Source of the DNA: Macrocystis pyrifera
Lineage: Eukaryota; Sar; Phaeophyceae; Laminariales; Laminariaceae
Direction: 5' to 3'
DNA length: 64,000 bases
Assembly: GCA_031763025.1 (NCBI GenBank)
Contig: JASSKH010000001.1
Location: forward strand, 5,930,024-5,994,023
Positions 36,511-47,540 of this stretch are shown one piece after another (the first letter of the stretch is position 1; the number at the start of each line of letters is the position of its first letter). The position numbers and the translations under genes were made by a program. The notes beneath the pieces are model-generated. The model worked only from the letters and a program-made list of their open reading frames with translations, ran no database searches and was not told where the DNA came from.

Positions 36511-36881
36511 AATAGTAAATATAGAGGGGTCCGGGTGGATAAAATAAAAAGAATTAATGCCCCGAGCTGGTGTGGGTTAAGTATTCTTGCTAAGAGAGGG
36601 ACACGGATTAATTGATTGTTTTTTAGGAGACGGCATCGATCAAAACTATGCGAGGTGCGTTCAGTGTTATCATCCGTCTGTTAATAGCGGAAGCGAGCGC
36701 GCAGAGGTGCATAGCTAATGACCATGCGGCGTGCGTGTCGGAGGTCTCCTTGCATGGTACTTCTCGAGTACATCTATTTGCTTACCTCAGCAGCCCACCC
36801 GGGCTGCACCGCCTGTCCGATACCGTAGTCGTCACCTTTCTTCTACGTGTTTTTTTCTTTGCTTCAATAATCTTTTATTAA

Positions 36882-36960
36882 TAGCACTGCAGTCCCGTCT
36901 CGGGGATAAACTACTTACAATTTGAATGGTTTGTCCCCAAAGCAGGACTGCAGTACTAAA
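36882..36960. mobile_element. Hairpin MITE family 2, copy
   Basis: AGCACTGCAGTCCCGTCTCG on the left is inverted as GCAGGACTGCAGTACTAAA on the right; core GAATGGTTTGTCCCC. Confidence 0.8.
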
Positions 36961-37002
36961 TCGTTCAACACATACCTGGTACACGATATATACACGACTT
37001 CT

Positions 37003-37111
37003 ATTACGGGGTACCATAGTAAATAGGACCTACGGTACGCACAAAAACCTATGTTATTTACCTGTTACTACTGACAATATTTGGTCCTATTTACTATGGT
37101 CCCCCCGTAAT
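37003..37111. mobile_element. MITE family 1 copy
   Basis: Ends ATTACGGGGTACCATAGTAA and CTATGGTCCCCCCGTAA, TA on both sides. Confidence 0.95.
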
Positions 37112-37207
37112 AGTCCCAAAGGACTTAACAAACCCGCACAGAGTGGCGGATACTGGTACATAGGGCATGCCGGGTACAGCAGTGCAGTACCTTGTGCAGT
37201 GTACTGT

Positions 37208-37314
37208 TAACACGGGGGACCATAGTAAATTGGACCAAGTGTCGTCAGAAAAATACGGAATTATCTAGGTGTTTGTGTGTACCGTAGGTCCTATTTACTA
37301 TGTTCCCCCGAATT
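37208..37314. mobile_element. MITE family 1 copy, inverted
   Basis: Ends ACACGGGGGACCATAGTAAA and CTATGTTCCCCCGAAT. It lies about 95 bp after the previous copy in the opposite orientation. Confidence 0.92.
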
Positions 37315-37726
37315 ATTAGTGCCCGAATGGGGTGTGCACGTACCCGGCAACATTACGTAAAACATATGTGACCACGTGACCACGGCTTGTGCAGGAAGCT
37401 GCCGGCCGTTGAAGCACACCAACAAGAACAACAGCAACAGCAAATCGAGAAACAGCAGCAGCAGCTACTTCTGCTTACTGTTGCTATACCACTGCTGCTA
37501 TACCTGGCAAGTCTAGTCTACACCTACCGCTGCGGACCACAGCTCTACCTGGTACCTGATACGAGGTACTATTAGGTACCAGGTAGGTGCCAGGTATACT
37601 TACACGGTACTGCTCCCACTCTGGCAGTACTATTACTGCTACTGCTACTGCTACTGCTGACTGCTTGCTCTGCTGTGAATGACGTCACGAAAATAGTCCC
37701 ACGGGTAGTGAACCTGGCATACTACT

Positions 37727-37728
37727 GA

Positions 37729-37810
<82 letters not shown>

Positions 37811-37811
37811 A
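37727..37811 (+). repeat. (CTG)n, about 27 units
   Basis: Pure CTG run. Longer than the other triplet runs of the window. Confidence 0.97.
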
Positions 37812-39060
37812 TTGCAGTACGTAATGGTATACTTCGAAGTACGACAGCAGTGGACGCTTTGTCTGTGACTACTGCGACTGCTGCTATTGCGCTATTATCG
37901 CTGCACTGTAAGGCGTCGTACGACGACATTGCTGCAAATGTGTGCTGATATTGCATGTGCTTGTTGTTGTTCTGACATTACCTCATCGCCACAACGCAAT
38001 GCATTCTGTGGTCGCAGGACAGGCTCCGATAACTAACTCTGTCTGGAGCGGAAGAATACCTCGGTAGAAATAAAAAACAGGCAAATAATAATACACATGA
38101 TAACCCTGGCACATCTACACCTCAGACAAGAATAAAAAGTGAGGTACAGTACTAAGTACCTGGTATAAAATGCTGACGTTTTGCTGCTGTGCTGTGCGTA
38201 CCGGCGCCCCGAACGAATGATACTACAGTACTAACAATGACACTCGCTTGTACCCAGTCCGCTGGGCGCTTTGCGACTGGCACCTCGGTGGCACTCGCCA
38301 CTCGCCACCACAATGTTATCGCAACGTTTCCTTTGTATGCCAACTCTCAATTCACGACCCTTTCGCGGACCTCGCTTTCTCTCTAGAGCTACTGTATACC
38401 AGGTACCTGCTATGATATAATGCTGTTCCATGCTGCTGATTACGAGGATAAACGGGCCGCCACGTGCACCGATACTGCCGACTGTTGACTACGTACGAGC
38501 GCAGTACCGTACGTACGCCCGTAGTGTCGCATACGCACCAGGGACATAATTAGCTGTTGCGCTGTTGCGCTGGCGCAATATTTTGGTCAAAATGACCGTT
38601 TTCCGCGACAGCCGCGGAGGGCCTGGTTGCAACACGCGATTTTGGGCGCGCAACTTTTTTGACCGCAGGCCCAAAAAAAATGGTGCGGCCTTTTTTGTTC
38701 GCCCGTAGGCGAACAAAAACATTTGAAACAATAGAGTGTCTGCGCAAAATATCAAATATTACGAATTTTGCTTATCTATTCCTCCGTTACCGACGACTAT
38801 AATAGTCAAAAAGCCTAATCAAATTTGCATAAAATGACCAAGTTACGCATTTTGGGATAACATATTAGAATTATTCTAGAGCCATATTTGTGTGACATGG
38901 GATTCAACCGCTTCATTCTGTTCGCCGAAAGCTCCCCGGACGCTTTGGATTGGCCAAGCTTGCCCCGAGAGTGGCCTCGGACCATGTCTGCTACTGGGGG
39001 GGGTTGCGAGAAGAATTGCTGCCGGTGATGCTGCATGCCTCTGCTGCCTGCTGCTGCAGC
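37812..39060. other. Unassigned sequence with an inverted segment
   Basis: About 38600-38755 contains GCGCAAAATATCAAATATTA and a GTTCGCCCGTAGGCGAACAA hairpin; a related stretch in inverted orientation lies at about 39622-39720 (TATGCGCAGACGCTCTAATG, TTCGCCTTCGGCGAA). They may be ends of one element. No gene is supported. Confidence 0.4.
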
Positions 39061-39130
39061 AGCAGATAGGTGCTGCTGCTGCTGCTGCTGCTGCACGTCA
39101 CGGACTACTGCTACAACTGCATATAGTGTG

Positions 39131-39190
<60 letters not shown>
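39061..39190 (+). repeat. CTG-rich tract with (CTG)n of about 19
   Basis: CTG runs at 39071-39093 and 39131-39187, continuing as interrupted CTG/CAAG sequence to about 39435. Poly-Leu, Ala and Cys frames across it are repeat artefacts. Confidence 0.95.
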
Positions 39191-39191
<1 letters not shown>

Positions 39192-40192
39192 AGCAAGCAA
39201 GCGTGCTGCTGCTGCTGCAAGTAAGCGTGCTGCTGCCCGCTGCTGCTGTGCTGTTGCTTCAAGGGCTGCGGCAACCAACCATTGGGATGAGCAGGCGCTG
39301 CTACGAACAAAAGCGCTCCTGCAAGCGATGAGCGCTGCTGCACAAGCAAGCTCTGCTGCAAGCAAGCGCTGCTGTTGCGAGCGAGAGAGCCGCCTCAAGC
39401 ATGCGCTGCTGCTGCTGCTGCTGCTGCTGCAGGTAGGTACTGCTTGCACGACTTCTGTTCGGCTCGTTTGGTCCTGTAAAAGTGCTGCCGCTACTGCAAG
39501 TGTTTTTTTTTTTTCAAACAGAAGAATCCAATATTTAGCTATTTTTCGTCTCCGATTCTACGCATGCCGGAAGGCCTTCGACTATGATTATATTTCCGAC
39601 GGAAATCCTTCATCAACAAAAGTATTATGCGCAGACGCTCTAATGTTTTTCAAATTCGCCTTCGGCGAAAAAAAAAATGGAGCCCCCTTTTTGGATTCGC
39701 CGCGGGCGATTTTTTTTTCTATTAATAGGCCCTTTTTCTATTTGCCTGTAGTACAAGCAGAACTAAAGAAAATTAGGTTCTGATCCCGATACACGCCTTT
39801 TCGAGCAAGGGTCGGGAGGCGTCGAAACGCACTTTGTTACTTAGTTTTCGGGTATATATTCGCGCATATATCGCAAAATTTTGGCCTCAGCAACAGACAC
39901 CGAACCACTATTAAAAATTAGCAGGTAGGTACGTACATCCCTGGTTTAAACTGCACTGGTGATGGAAGTCAAACTCGAAAGACTGCGTTTCGGCCAAGCC
40001 CCTTTTTTATCCTTAAGGTTGCAGTCCCGTTTGGGGCACTAAGCAAAGATGACAGGAGGGATGTCAAGCAAGGGAAAATCGTGCGCTGTCAAGGGTGTAA
40101 CGCCGAGTGTTCCGCACTAAAACCTGGTATTAGTTTAGCGTCAGTCATGGCATGTCGAGGCAGAGTTGCTGTCTGTCAAGGGGTGAAAATGC

Positions 40193-40300
40193 TATCACGG
40201 GGGACCATAGTTAACAGGACGTACGCTACACACAAAAACCCACATATTTACCAATTTTTACGAACAATATTTGGTCCTATTTACTATGGACCCCCGTAAC
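40193..40300. mobile_element. MITE family 1 copy
   Basis: Ends ATCACGGGGGACCATAGTTA and CTATGGACCCCCGTAA. Confidence 0.94.
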
Positions 40301-40336
40301 TACGAACCCTCTGAAATCTTAAGCCTGTAAGAAATC

Positions 40337-40421
40337 CCTTCAGGACTGCAGTCCCGTTTTGGGGACAAACTACTTAAACTTTGGCTGGTTTGCCCCGAAA
40401 AAGGGAACTGCAGTCTTCAAA
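40337..40421. mobile_element. Hairpin MITE family 2, copy
   Basis: GGACTGCAGTCCCGTTTTGG on the left mirrors AAAAAGGGAACTGCAGTC on the right. A half copy lies at about 40010-40045. Confidence 0.8.
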
Positions 40422-40751
40422 GCCCTGCGATAAGGGAAAACGGTAAATCAAATATGGGATCTCAATTTTCTGCCCACCATTTTTGCCCATTATACAGCAG
40501 CAGCGGCAGCAGTGCTGGTTCCGGTACCAACTCTGATACGGGATATAACCGACCTTCAACACCGAACGCACTACTGCTGTACTGTTGCAGTACGGGCTGT
40601 TCCTTCTAAAAGGGCTGTCTTTGAAATCAGATACGGTGGTGGGTGATCATCGCGCGGTACACCCGCATGAGACAGCAGCAGCAGTACCATTTGTTGTTCT
40701 TGTACCAGTATCGCATTCGTATTGTATCTCCATTCTGCAGTACGTACGTAC

Positions 40752-41014
40752 CTCTGCGGAGTGTTGGTGCGGTTAAGTCGCTGGGGCGTGTGCGCCCTGC
40801 CCGCCCCCGTGTCGGCAGAGAACACCATCGCGACGCTATCGTCCGCGTCCTCTTCCTCCCGAGTATGGGCCACGAACTCCTCGACAACAGCATCACCCCT
40901 GCCACTGCTGTTATCGGCGTCGTCGGGACGTGCAATGAGGTACGGGCCTTCGTCAAAAGCGACGCCATCTCTCGCCCGAGAACGATCAAAAGCAGGCGCA
41001 TACATGGCGACCTC
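40752..41014 (-). CDS. Candidate exon, unrecognised acidic protein
   Basis: Minus strand EVAMYAPAFDRSRARDGVAF, DEGPYLIARPDDADN, VVEEFVAHTREEEDADD and VAMVFSADTGAG. Acceptor CGTGCAG|G and a textbook donor AGAG|GTACGTACGT frame it; it exits in phase 2. No domain recognised and no partner exons found with confidence on either side. Confidence 0.45.
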
Positions 41015-41069
41015 CTGCACGAATATCTGACGGCTTGGCTGCGCCGGGTGCAGTGAGTGGACTCGGCAC

Positions 41070-42284
41070 TATGGTGTGCTGGGCTGCTGGAGGCTAGAAG
41101 CAAACTCAGGGGAAACGAGAGCTGTGAATATGCATGTTCGATTCTTCAATGTGTCCTGTGTTGTCGCCGAAGTTTGATTCGATTTGAACATATTGCGACC
41201 AAGGGTTTCCAACATCTTTAAAGGCATGTAAAATGTGGGTGTTGAGTACATTCACAATTGCTCGAGCTCGACCCCTGGGCCACTGCCACCCAGCCAGTGC
41301 CTGGCGCCTCCTACTAGCCGGTGAACCTGTAACATCTCACCAAGGCTTCACAAAAATGCTCTCAGGACTTCTTCAAGCGAATAGGCTGCGGTGGCCTGTG
41401 CGCGTAGAGAAAATGGCGGCGAGAGAAGTCACGTTTGGAGGAGTGAAGAGCGTTGCGGTTCTTCTGCCTCTCTCGTGGAGAAGACTGGGGGGACTGCCGG
41501 TACCAAATAACAGGTCCCATAGCAGCTCCAACAACAATACCGAGGAAGCGGAGGGAGGCCAGCGACCTTCGACCGCGAGACTCGTCGTTACACACAGCAG
41601 GTGATACTGCTGCGCGTGAACGTCTCTGGTGTTCACACGCCCAACAAAACCATCCCAACTCAGAGGGATCATCAGAAAGTGCATCTGGCCCAGTGCCAAA
41701 AGCAGCCGCACAGCAGCAACGTCTGCCTCGTGCCTGGTGCCTGGTATGATACAGAGTGATGTTATTTTATGCTGCTGTTCTAGTAGTAGGTGTTCGCCAC
41801 GGCCATTCACGGGCTCCGGCTTTTTCAACTCTTAAGCAATTGAAGTGGGCAATATTTAGCGTCCGCCGACTTGACCTTTACAGCATTGGCAGTTGACTGT
41901 ATTTACCGGATCATATGTGCCTTTGAACGATTGATTCGCCAAAACATATATTAATAGTTTTAATGGTTAATCTTTGAAAGGTAGCAATTTTGGCGCTCTG
42001 ATTGGCTAAGGGTACGTTGTATGCGGCTCATTTAACCTTGAGTCTTTCCCAGCCACAGCATCCCCAGTCGGCCAAATCAACCTGTTCATAAAGTCTCTCC
42101 AAGCAGCATCCTAGCCGGCCCGAGTCAACCTAACCAAGCTCAGCATCCACGCACTGACCACTGACGGGGCTCGGGTTAGGGTTCGGGTCGGAGGGTGGGC
42201 GTTAGGCACAAAGCACAAGACCTCCGTAAATATACAGTATCAAGGTGTACCCAAGCCTCAGAAAAGCTCCTTTTTTTCCATCTT
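41070..42284. other. Unassigned sequence
   Basis: Minus frames here include a hydrophobic stretch (FLGIVVGAAMGPVIWY, around 41510) that might be a membrane exon, but splice signals were not convincing. The 41870-42230 part has no structure I can name. Confidence 0.3.
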
Positions 42285-42440
42285 GTTTTTTTTAATCTCC
42301 GGCGGATTGGTAAAAATAAGACTTAAGCTCACCACACTTCCACGTTCCAATTTCGTGTCGTGTGTCAATTTAGCCCATAGCTCCCGTTGCAACATCAGAA
42401 CATGCTGCCGTTACCCCTGAAGTTTGGGCACGTTGACCCG
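42285..42440. repeat. Dispersed repeat D, copy 2
   Basis: Matches 7000-7150: CCGGCGGATTGGTAAAAAT, CCCATAGCTCCCGTTGCAAC and GGGCACGTTGACCCG. Confidence 0.75.
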
Positions 42441-42980
42441 ACCTGACCCCCGAGAGGAGCAGGTGCGGTGGAGATAGCCACCCGGGAGAATGAGGCCTTC
42501 CTGCCGGACTTGGTCCAGTTACGGTCCACCCTATCCGTTGGGGCGTTGGTCCTCAGAAAAGCTCCTGTTGATAGAGGGACAGACCCGCTTTTTGTGGTGG
42601 CGTACCGGCACTGCCTGCCCCGCTCATTGGCCTCTCGGCACTGAGCACCACCTCCCTCGTCCACCGTCTACAGAATACATAGAAGAGAGCACCGCGCACC
42701 AGGAAATAGGGTATCATGATTTTTTTTTATGCAAGAAACACAACCTTGTGGAGAAAATTGGAGAGTCGAAACCGCCGCTGATCACTCGCTGCCCCTGACC
42801 CCTGACCCCGACTTGCTGCCGCCTCCGCCGCTGCCGGTGCTACTGCTGCTGTCATCATCGTGGGCGTTGACGGCGGCGGCGGCATCGAACGACGGGGTTG
42901 GTTGTTTGCTTTGATGCTTCCGTCTGTTTTTTTTACTCTCTCGTGCGTCCCGCCCTCCCGCACCCAACCCACCCACACAG

Positions 42981-43084
42981 CTACATGGACGGCCTGATCC
43001 CACTGCTGGACCGCTTCGTCACGGACCCGGACGCGGCTTGCAACATATCAACCGTGGTGCCCGGCCGAATGTATTCGTGTAACG
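42981..43084 (+). CDS. Unrecognised plus-strand gene, exon a
   Basis: Acceptor CACACAG|C, donor AACG|GTGAGT. Encodes YMDGLIPLLDRFVTDPD and NISTVVPGRMYSCN. Confidence 0.65.
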
Positions 43085-43844
43085 GTGAGTTTGGGATGCA
43101 TTCATTTTTGTACCGGTATACTGCCGTGCCTGGTACGCACGTATTCCTTCCCTTAGGAGCTTGGTTTTTTTCTGCCCCCCCCCCCCCAACCATGCCCCCC
43201 CCCCCTATATTATATACCTGGTACATATAGGTTGGGTTGGCGTCGGTTGGCGACGACTCTGTCAAACGCGCCTCTCACTGCGTGAGCTAGACAGCCAGGG
43301 CACCGTTTTTTTTTTTTTTTTGGCGGTTACCACGGCTGACTGTCAAGTTCGATAATTTTTGTGCGGGGAGAACCTTTACTCCGCACAATGGCTGGTGGTC
43401 GAGTTGCAGCAGATCATAGTGTGCGGGGTGGAGAACCTTAACTCCGCACGAGGGGGGTGATCGTATCCTGTACCAAGTAGTGTTGTGTATGGCCAGGCAC
43501 CCACGAAGCGGTTACGTCACACAGGGAAATCAATCAAGTCATTCGACGCTGCCATCTACATACATATTCCAGGTATGCAAGAAAGTGCGCACAAGGTGCC
43601 GAATTCCGTCTCACAAGCGGTTCTTAGTAGAATGCGGCTCACCCTTCATGCGACTCGCCGACCACCCCAAGGCGCTTCACTCTCTCGGTGCAAGGCATGC
43701 CTTCCTGGTCTGTGAAAACCCGACGTGCCCCGTCCCAGTATTGTGCATTGGTATCTGAGGTTATGCTGTCGTACGGCTACGGCCGTGCATGATAATGAGT
43801 AAACCCCTCCCCCACGATCAGATGCGGCGTTGAGCATCAACAAG

Positions 43845-43889
<45 letters not shown>

Positions 43890-45719
43890 GGTATCATCTT
43901 GTACCGGTGGTTCTTTTTTCTGCCTGTGCAATCTCTCAGGGGCCGGCGGGAGATGACCGCACCCACATTTTTTGGGGGTTGAAACTACTTGGAATTAGTG
44001 TGGGATCACTTTCTGCAGGGGTAAAAGGGTGCACCATGTAACTGGCACCCGCCCCCCGCCCGATGCACCCTTGTGCCACCCGATATCTCCCCCGATGTGT
44101 CGTCGCGTGCGTTGGCCAGGTCGGTCGGAACTGTTCAAGATGACAGTGAGGGCGACAAACAACGGGTTCAAGGCGCTGGCCAGGAAGGGCACCGCAGGGC
44201 AGGAGGTGTTCATCAGCACCACCAAGATGGAATTGGAAGACATCAAGGCGAGCGAGCTCTTTCGGGGGGGCATAGTGTTCAGAACTCACGACGGACTCCG
44301 AGTACCGTGTATCCCGCTATTCCTATGTTTACACACCACCCTTTGTTTATCATTTCTATCTTGTGTATGTCCCACCGTAACAGCAGTGAAAAATCGCCTC
44401 GGTGATGACATTACAACGAGCGCGCTTTGTATCAGCAGTAGTTGGTCGACACCGTAGAGCAGGAAGGCAGGTAAAGAGGTAGGCAGGGCGGAGGTGATTC
44501 GGACCGATCCGCTTGCTTGGAGTGCTGTCGGCCTGACGTCGGTGTGAACTCACCGTACCGACGGGCTGTCGGTCTGACATAGGTGTGAACTGAGCGCGCC
44601 GACGGGCCCCTCCAGGCTCACGTATTTTGGGCGCCACGCTGCCCCGTAGCCTCGACCGGCTCTCCGATGGCTTCCGCATGTTATGTAATAGAGACGGCAC
44701 GGAGACAAATTCGTGCGTAGCGGCCTCATTGGCGCGCGAAACAGCAGCAGAGGAAACGGCAGGAGCAGCAGCAGAGCGTGCGGTGCGATGGTTGGAAGAG
44801 CCAATGCGTCGGCAACGCTAACACCGCGGCTGAGTCGTGCCATGCATGTATGCATGAGGATTATACCCCTGCTTCCGTTAATCTTACCTCTCCCTATTTG
44901 GGACTTAAGCTTGAAGAAGTCACGAAATTTTACTCGGTACGTATGGTGATTACAGCATCCGTCAGCGATACGACGCAGCAGCTTCTGTCGTCGGGGTAGG
45001 GGATGACAACTATACACACGCCAGAGAAATTATCGGACACCCACTCGATGTATCTAAAGGCGTCGGGGAAGTTGTATATCTCATCTGGATGGTTTACAGT
45101 AGGTCATATGGCCGGGTGGGAACCGTATAACCTGCATGGTTTAATAGTTGTACAGGTTTCCTGGGTTGGATCTACCTGCCCTGCACACACACACTCTCAC
45201 AACGGCAGGTGATGATCTATCTGTAGATGATATATCTGTAGATGATCTATCTGTAGATGATCCATCTGTAAACGATCTATCTGTAGATGATCTATCTGTA
45301 GATGATCTATCTGTTCGACGTGTGTTACTTTAGTGTCCGAACTACTACCGTACATTGGAAGAAGGTGCACGATACTCGCGCAGCGTGATGATGCCGCCGC
45401 TCGTCCCCTTGCTGTGCGCTCCTCGCGTAAGGTGGGTGACACGGCTGGCCTCGCAAAAATGTTGACCGCTTTTTCCGTGCCTATTATATCTGAGTTACAA
45501 TATAAAAGAGCTACTCGTACATACCGTAGCTTTCACGCAACATACTACAAAGCGGGGACCGTTTTTTTTTTTTTCCCCCTTGTGACACCCACGCTCTCTG
45601 CCCTGCTTTTCATTTTCCCTTGTCTTCCGACACAGGCGGCGCTTAACCGGGCGGCGGGTTTCGACTTGGAAAAGGGAGGGTCTCGGCGGGAGCAAAAGGC
45701 TGGGCGCAAACGGCGATAG
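42981..45719 (+). CDS. Unrecognised gene, two to three exons
   Basis: Exons at 42981-43084 and 44120-44301 join in phase (the split Gly codon) to about 95 codons beginning YMDGLIPLLDRFVTDPD and including ELFKMTVRATNNGFKALA, GQEVFISTTKMELEDIK and LFRGGIVFRTHDG. A terminal exon at 45636-45719 fits the phase-0 exit. The predicted piece looks like an ordinary soluble domain, but I cannot assign a family. The 5' end is missing: exon one enters in phase 2 and no upstream exon was found. Confidence 0.55.
43185..43230 (+). repeat. C-rich stretch with TATATACCTGGTA
   Basis: C runs, then TATATTATATACCTGGTACA, resembling the SINE-type tail seen at 3530-3553 and 14130. Confidence 0.3.
43570..43816 (+). 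mobile_element. C-tailed dispersed repeat, copy 5
   Basis: TGCGACTCGCCGACCACCCC, CTGTGAAAACCCGACGTGCC and CCGTGCATGATAATGAGTAA are followed by AACCCCTCCCCCAC, a decayed tail. Confidence 0.75.
43847..43889 (+). repeat. (CAG)n, about 14 units
   Basis: Pure CAG run shortly after the preceding repeat. Confidence 0.95.
44120..44301 (+). CDS. Unrecognised plus-strand gene, exon b
   Basis: Acceptor GGCCAG|GT, donor CGA|GTACCG (weaker). Encodes RSELFKMTVRATNNGFKALA, RKGTAGQEVFIST and LEDIKASELFRGG. Confidence 0.65.
45040..45325 (+). repeat. GATC-rich dispersed repeat, copy 4, with 15-bp satellite
   Basis: CCGGGTGGGAACCGTATAAC and TTTCCTGGGTTGGATCTACC lead into seven units of GATGATCTATCTGTA (45208-45315). 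Confidence 0.88.
45636..45719 (+). CDS. Candidate terminal exon of the unrecognised gene
   Basis: Pyrimidine tract and GACACAG|G acceptor, then AALNRAAGFDLEKGG, a basic tail RREQKAGRKRR and TAG. Phase 0 entry fits the exit of exon b. The basic tail could be a nuclear localisation signal. Confidence 0.45.
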   Translation, partial: AALNRAAGFDLEKGGSRREQKAGRKRR

Positions 45720-45729
45720 CAGCGGTTGT

Positions 45730-46250
45730 GGTAGCGGTTGCCGATGCGGTTCGCAATATGAGTAGTACCGTACGCCCACCGTTATCGTTTAGTACTATTA
45801 CTAGTGTAATAGTATAATGAAAGGTTGTTTTTAGCGCGAGTATAGCATAAGACGTCCAAAATGTTTTGGGCAAGAAAACAGTGACATTTTGTCACGAATC
45901 CTGTCCACGAAGAGTTTGAAAACTCCCAAGAATGGCATTCATATGAAATGTCACGATTGGTTGAAAAAAATACTGGACATTGATTCGCGATTAGCGGTTG
46001 TCAATGCAGTTGGCGGTATTGATAGTACCGTGTACCCACCGTTATCGATGAGTACTACTAGTAGTATAGCACAAGGTTGGTTTTTAGCGAATACAGACGT
46101 CTGACAAAAAAACGTGACATTTTGTCACGAATCCTGCCAGCGAAAGAGTTTTGAAAACTCCAACAATGACATTCGTATATATAACAGGACGATTGGTGAA
46201 AAAAAAAATGGACATCGAATGGCGATTCGCGCAGCGATGTAAGCCCTCTA
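45730..46250 (+). repeat. Tandem repeat of about 230 bp, 2.5 units
   Basis: GTGACATTTTGTCACGAATC, GAGTTTGAAAACTCC, GTACCCACCGTTATCGATGA and AGTATAGCACAAGGTTGGTT recur. Both main units contain the palindrome GTGACATTTTGTCAC. Confidence 0.85.
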
Positions 46251-46472
46251 GTAGTACGAGGCGTCCGCAAGTCAAGTGTCATTTTTCGTGGCAGTTTGTT
46301 AGGGAACATTTTTTTTTTTTGGTTGGTTTGACGTTCACCTCGGTGGCAGGATAATGGCATTACGAAAAAGGGGAAATGGACGCCTTTGGGTAGTGTTAAG
46401 CAGCAGTGAACGTTCGACACCGATCGAGGGGATGGGGCAACTGGCGTGGACTTGAACCGCAACCTCCTGGTT

Positions 46473-46742
46473 AAATTGGAGGCGTGCGTGCACGCATCTG
46501 CCTGGCTGCTTCGGTGATCCCGCCCGACCGTTTAGTGATAGGTGACGCAGTACCCCGACACCCACTTAACCCTGTAGTGACTTTATTAGTCGTGTACAGC
46601 TCTTGGTTATATGGAGGCGTGCATGCACGCAACTGCCTGACTGCTTCGGTGACCTCGCCCGGCCATTTAGTGATTGGTGACGCAGTACCCCGACACCCAC
46701 TTGACCCTGCAGTGACTTTATTGGTAGTCGTATACAGCAGGG
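46473..46742 (+). repeat. Tandem duplication of about 135 bp
   Basis: Two units beginning GGAGGCGTGCGTGCACGC and ending TGTAGTGACTTTATTAGTCG, about 90 percent alike by eye. Confidence 0.92.
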
Positions 46743-46754
46743 GTCCCTCTACTA

Positions 46755-46880
46755 GGTCGGTGAAATACTGCCGGTGCTCCCTTGTATAGTGCCGGTGGAA
46801 TCGCTTGACACTGATGGGATTAACTATTAAGAAGCGTAGCGGTGTGCAGAATAGTGCCTGTGCTCGCTATATTGCCGGTG
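46755..46880 (+). repeat. 'AGTGCC' dispersed repeat, copy 4
   Basis: TATAGTGCCGGTGGAATCGC, GATGGGATTAACTATTAAGA and GTGTGCAGAATAGTGCC, matching 15525-15705. Confidence 0.7.
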
Positions 46881-46969
46881 TATTTGCCTGGCACGTACCG
46901 GCATCACGAGTACGTATGGACTGAAGCGACTTGGCAGAGGAACACGCACGGTCGAATTGACCTCCTATT

Positions 46970-47065
46970 AACCTTTTTAGAACAGCAGTCCCGTTTTGGA
47001 GACTCAACACTCGGGATTAGAGTGAATCCTCCCCAGACCAGGACTGCGGTACTGAAGGGGTTAAA
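46970..47065. mobile_element. Hairpin MITE family 2, copy
   Basis: Left AACAGCAGTCCCGTTTTGGA and right CCAGGACTGCGGTACTGAAG are inverted. Confidence 0.8.
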
Positions 47066-47109
47066 AGGAAGAACGGGCGATGGTTCCACCGCTCCGATAG
47101 ACAGGTCGT

Positions 47110-47540
47110 CGATCCAACTTGATGATCTAGATCTTTCAGGGCAGATAGATATATCTATTCCTGATCTGTATGATCTGTATGATCTAGCTCATGTTGTTGC
47201 CGGGTGGGAATCGTATAATCTGCCTGGTCTAGGACATGTTTCCTGGGTTGGATCTGTTTTTTACAGATCCTGCACAACGTCTCATAGCGGCAGGTTAGGA
47301 TCTATAGATCATCTAAAGATAGTTAGTTAGATAGATAGATAGATAGATCATGATCTATCAGTCCGAGGTGCGATTAGTTCCAAGCGTCATCATGTTGTAT
47401 GATCTACGTATGTAGGACGTGTTTTTTCTGGGTAGAATCTGTACTTCACAGATCCTCCACAACGTCTCATAACGGCAAGTTAGGTCTATCTGATATATCT
47501 GGGCTATCTGCAGTAGTCTATCTGATCTCTCCGAGGTGTG
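47110..47540. repeat. GATC-rich dispersed repeat, copy 5 (two units)
   Basis: GATGATCTAGATCTTTCAGG, GATCTGTATGATCTGTATGA, CCGGGTGGGAATCGTATAAT and TTTCCTGGGTTGGATCTG, then a second partial unit from about 47395 with CACAACGTCTCATAACGGCA. A (GATA)n run sits at about 47326-47350. Confidence 0.85.

Noticed and set aside
37651-37956. Poly-Ala, Leu and Cys frames in the CTG runs
   Set aside because: Direct translation of triplet repeats in every frame.
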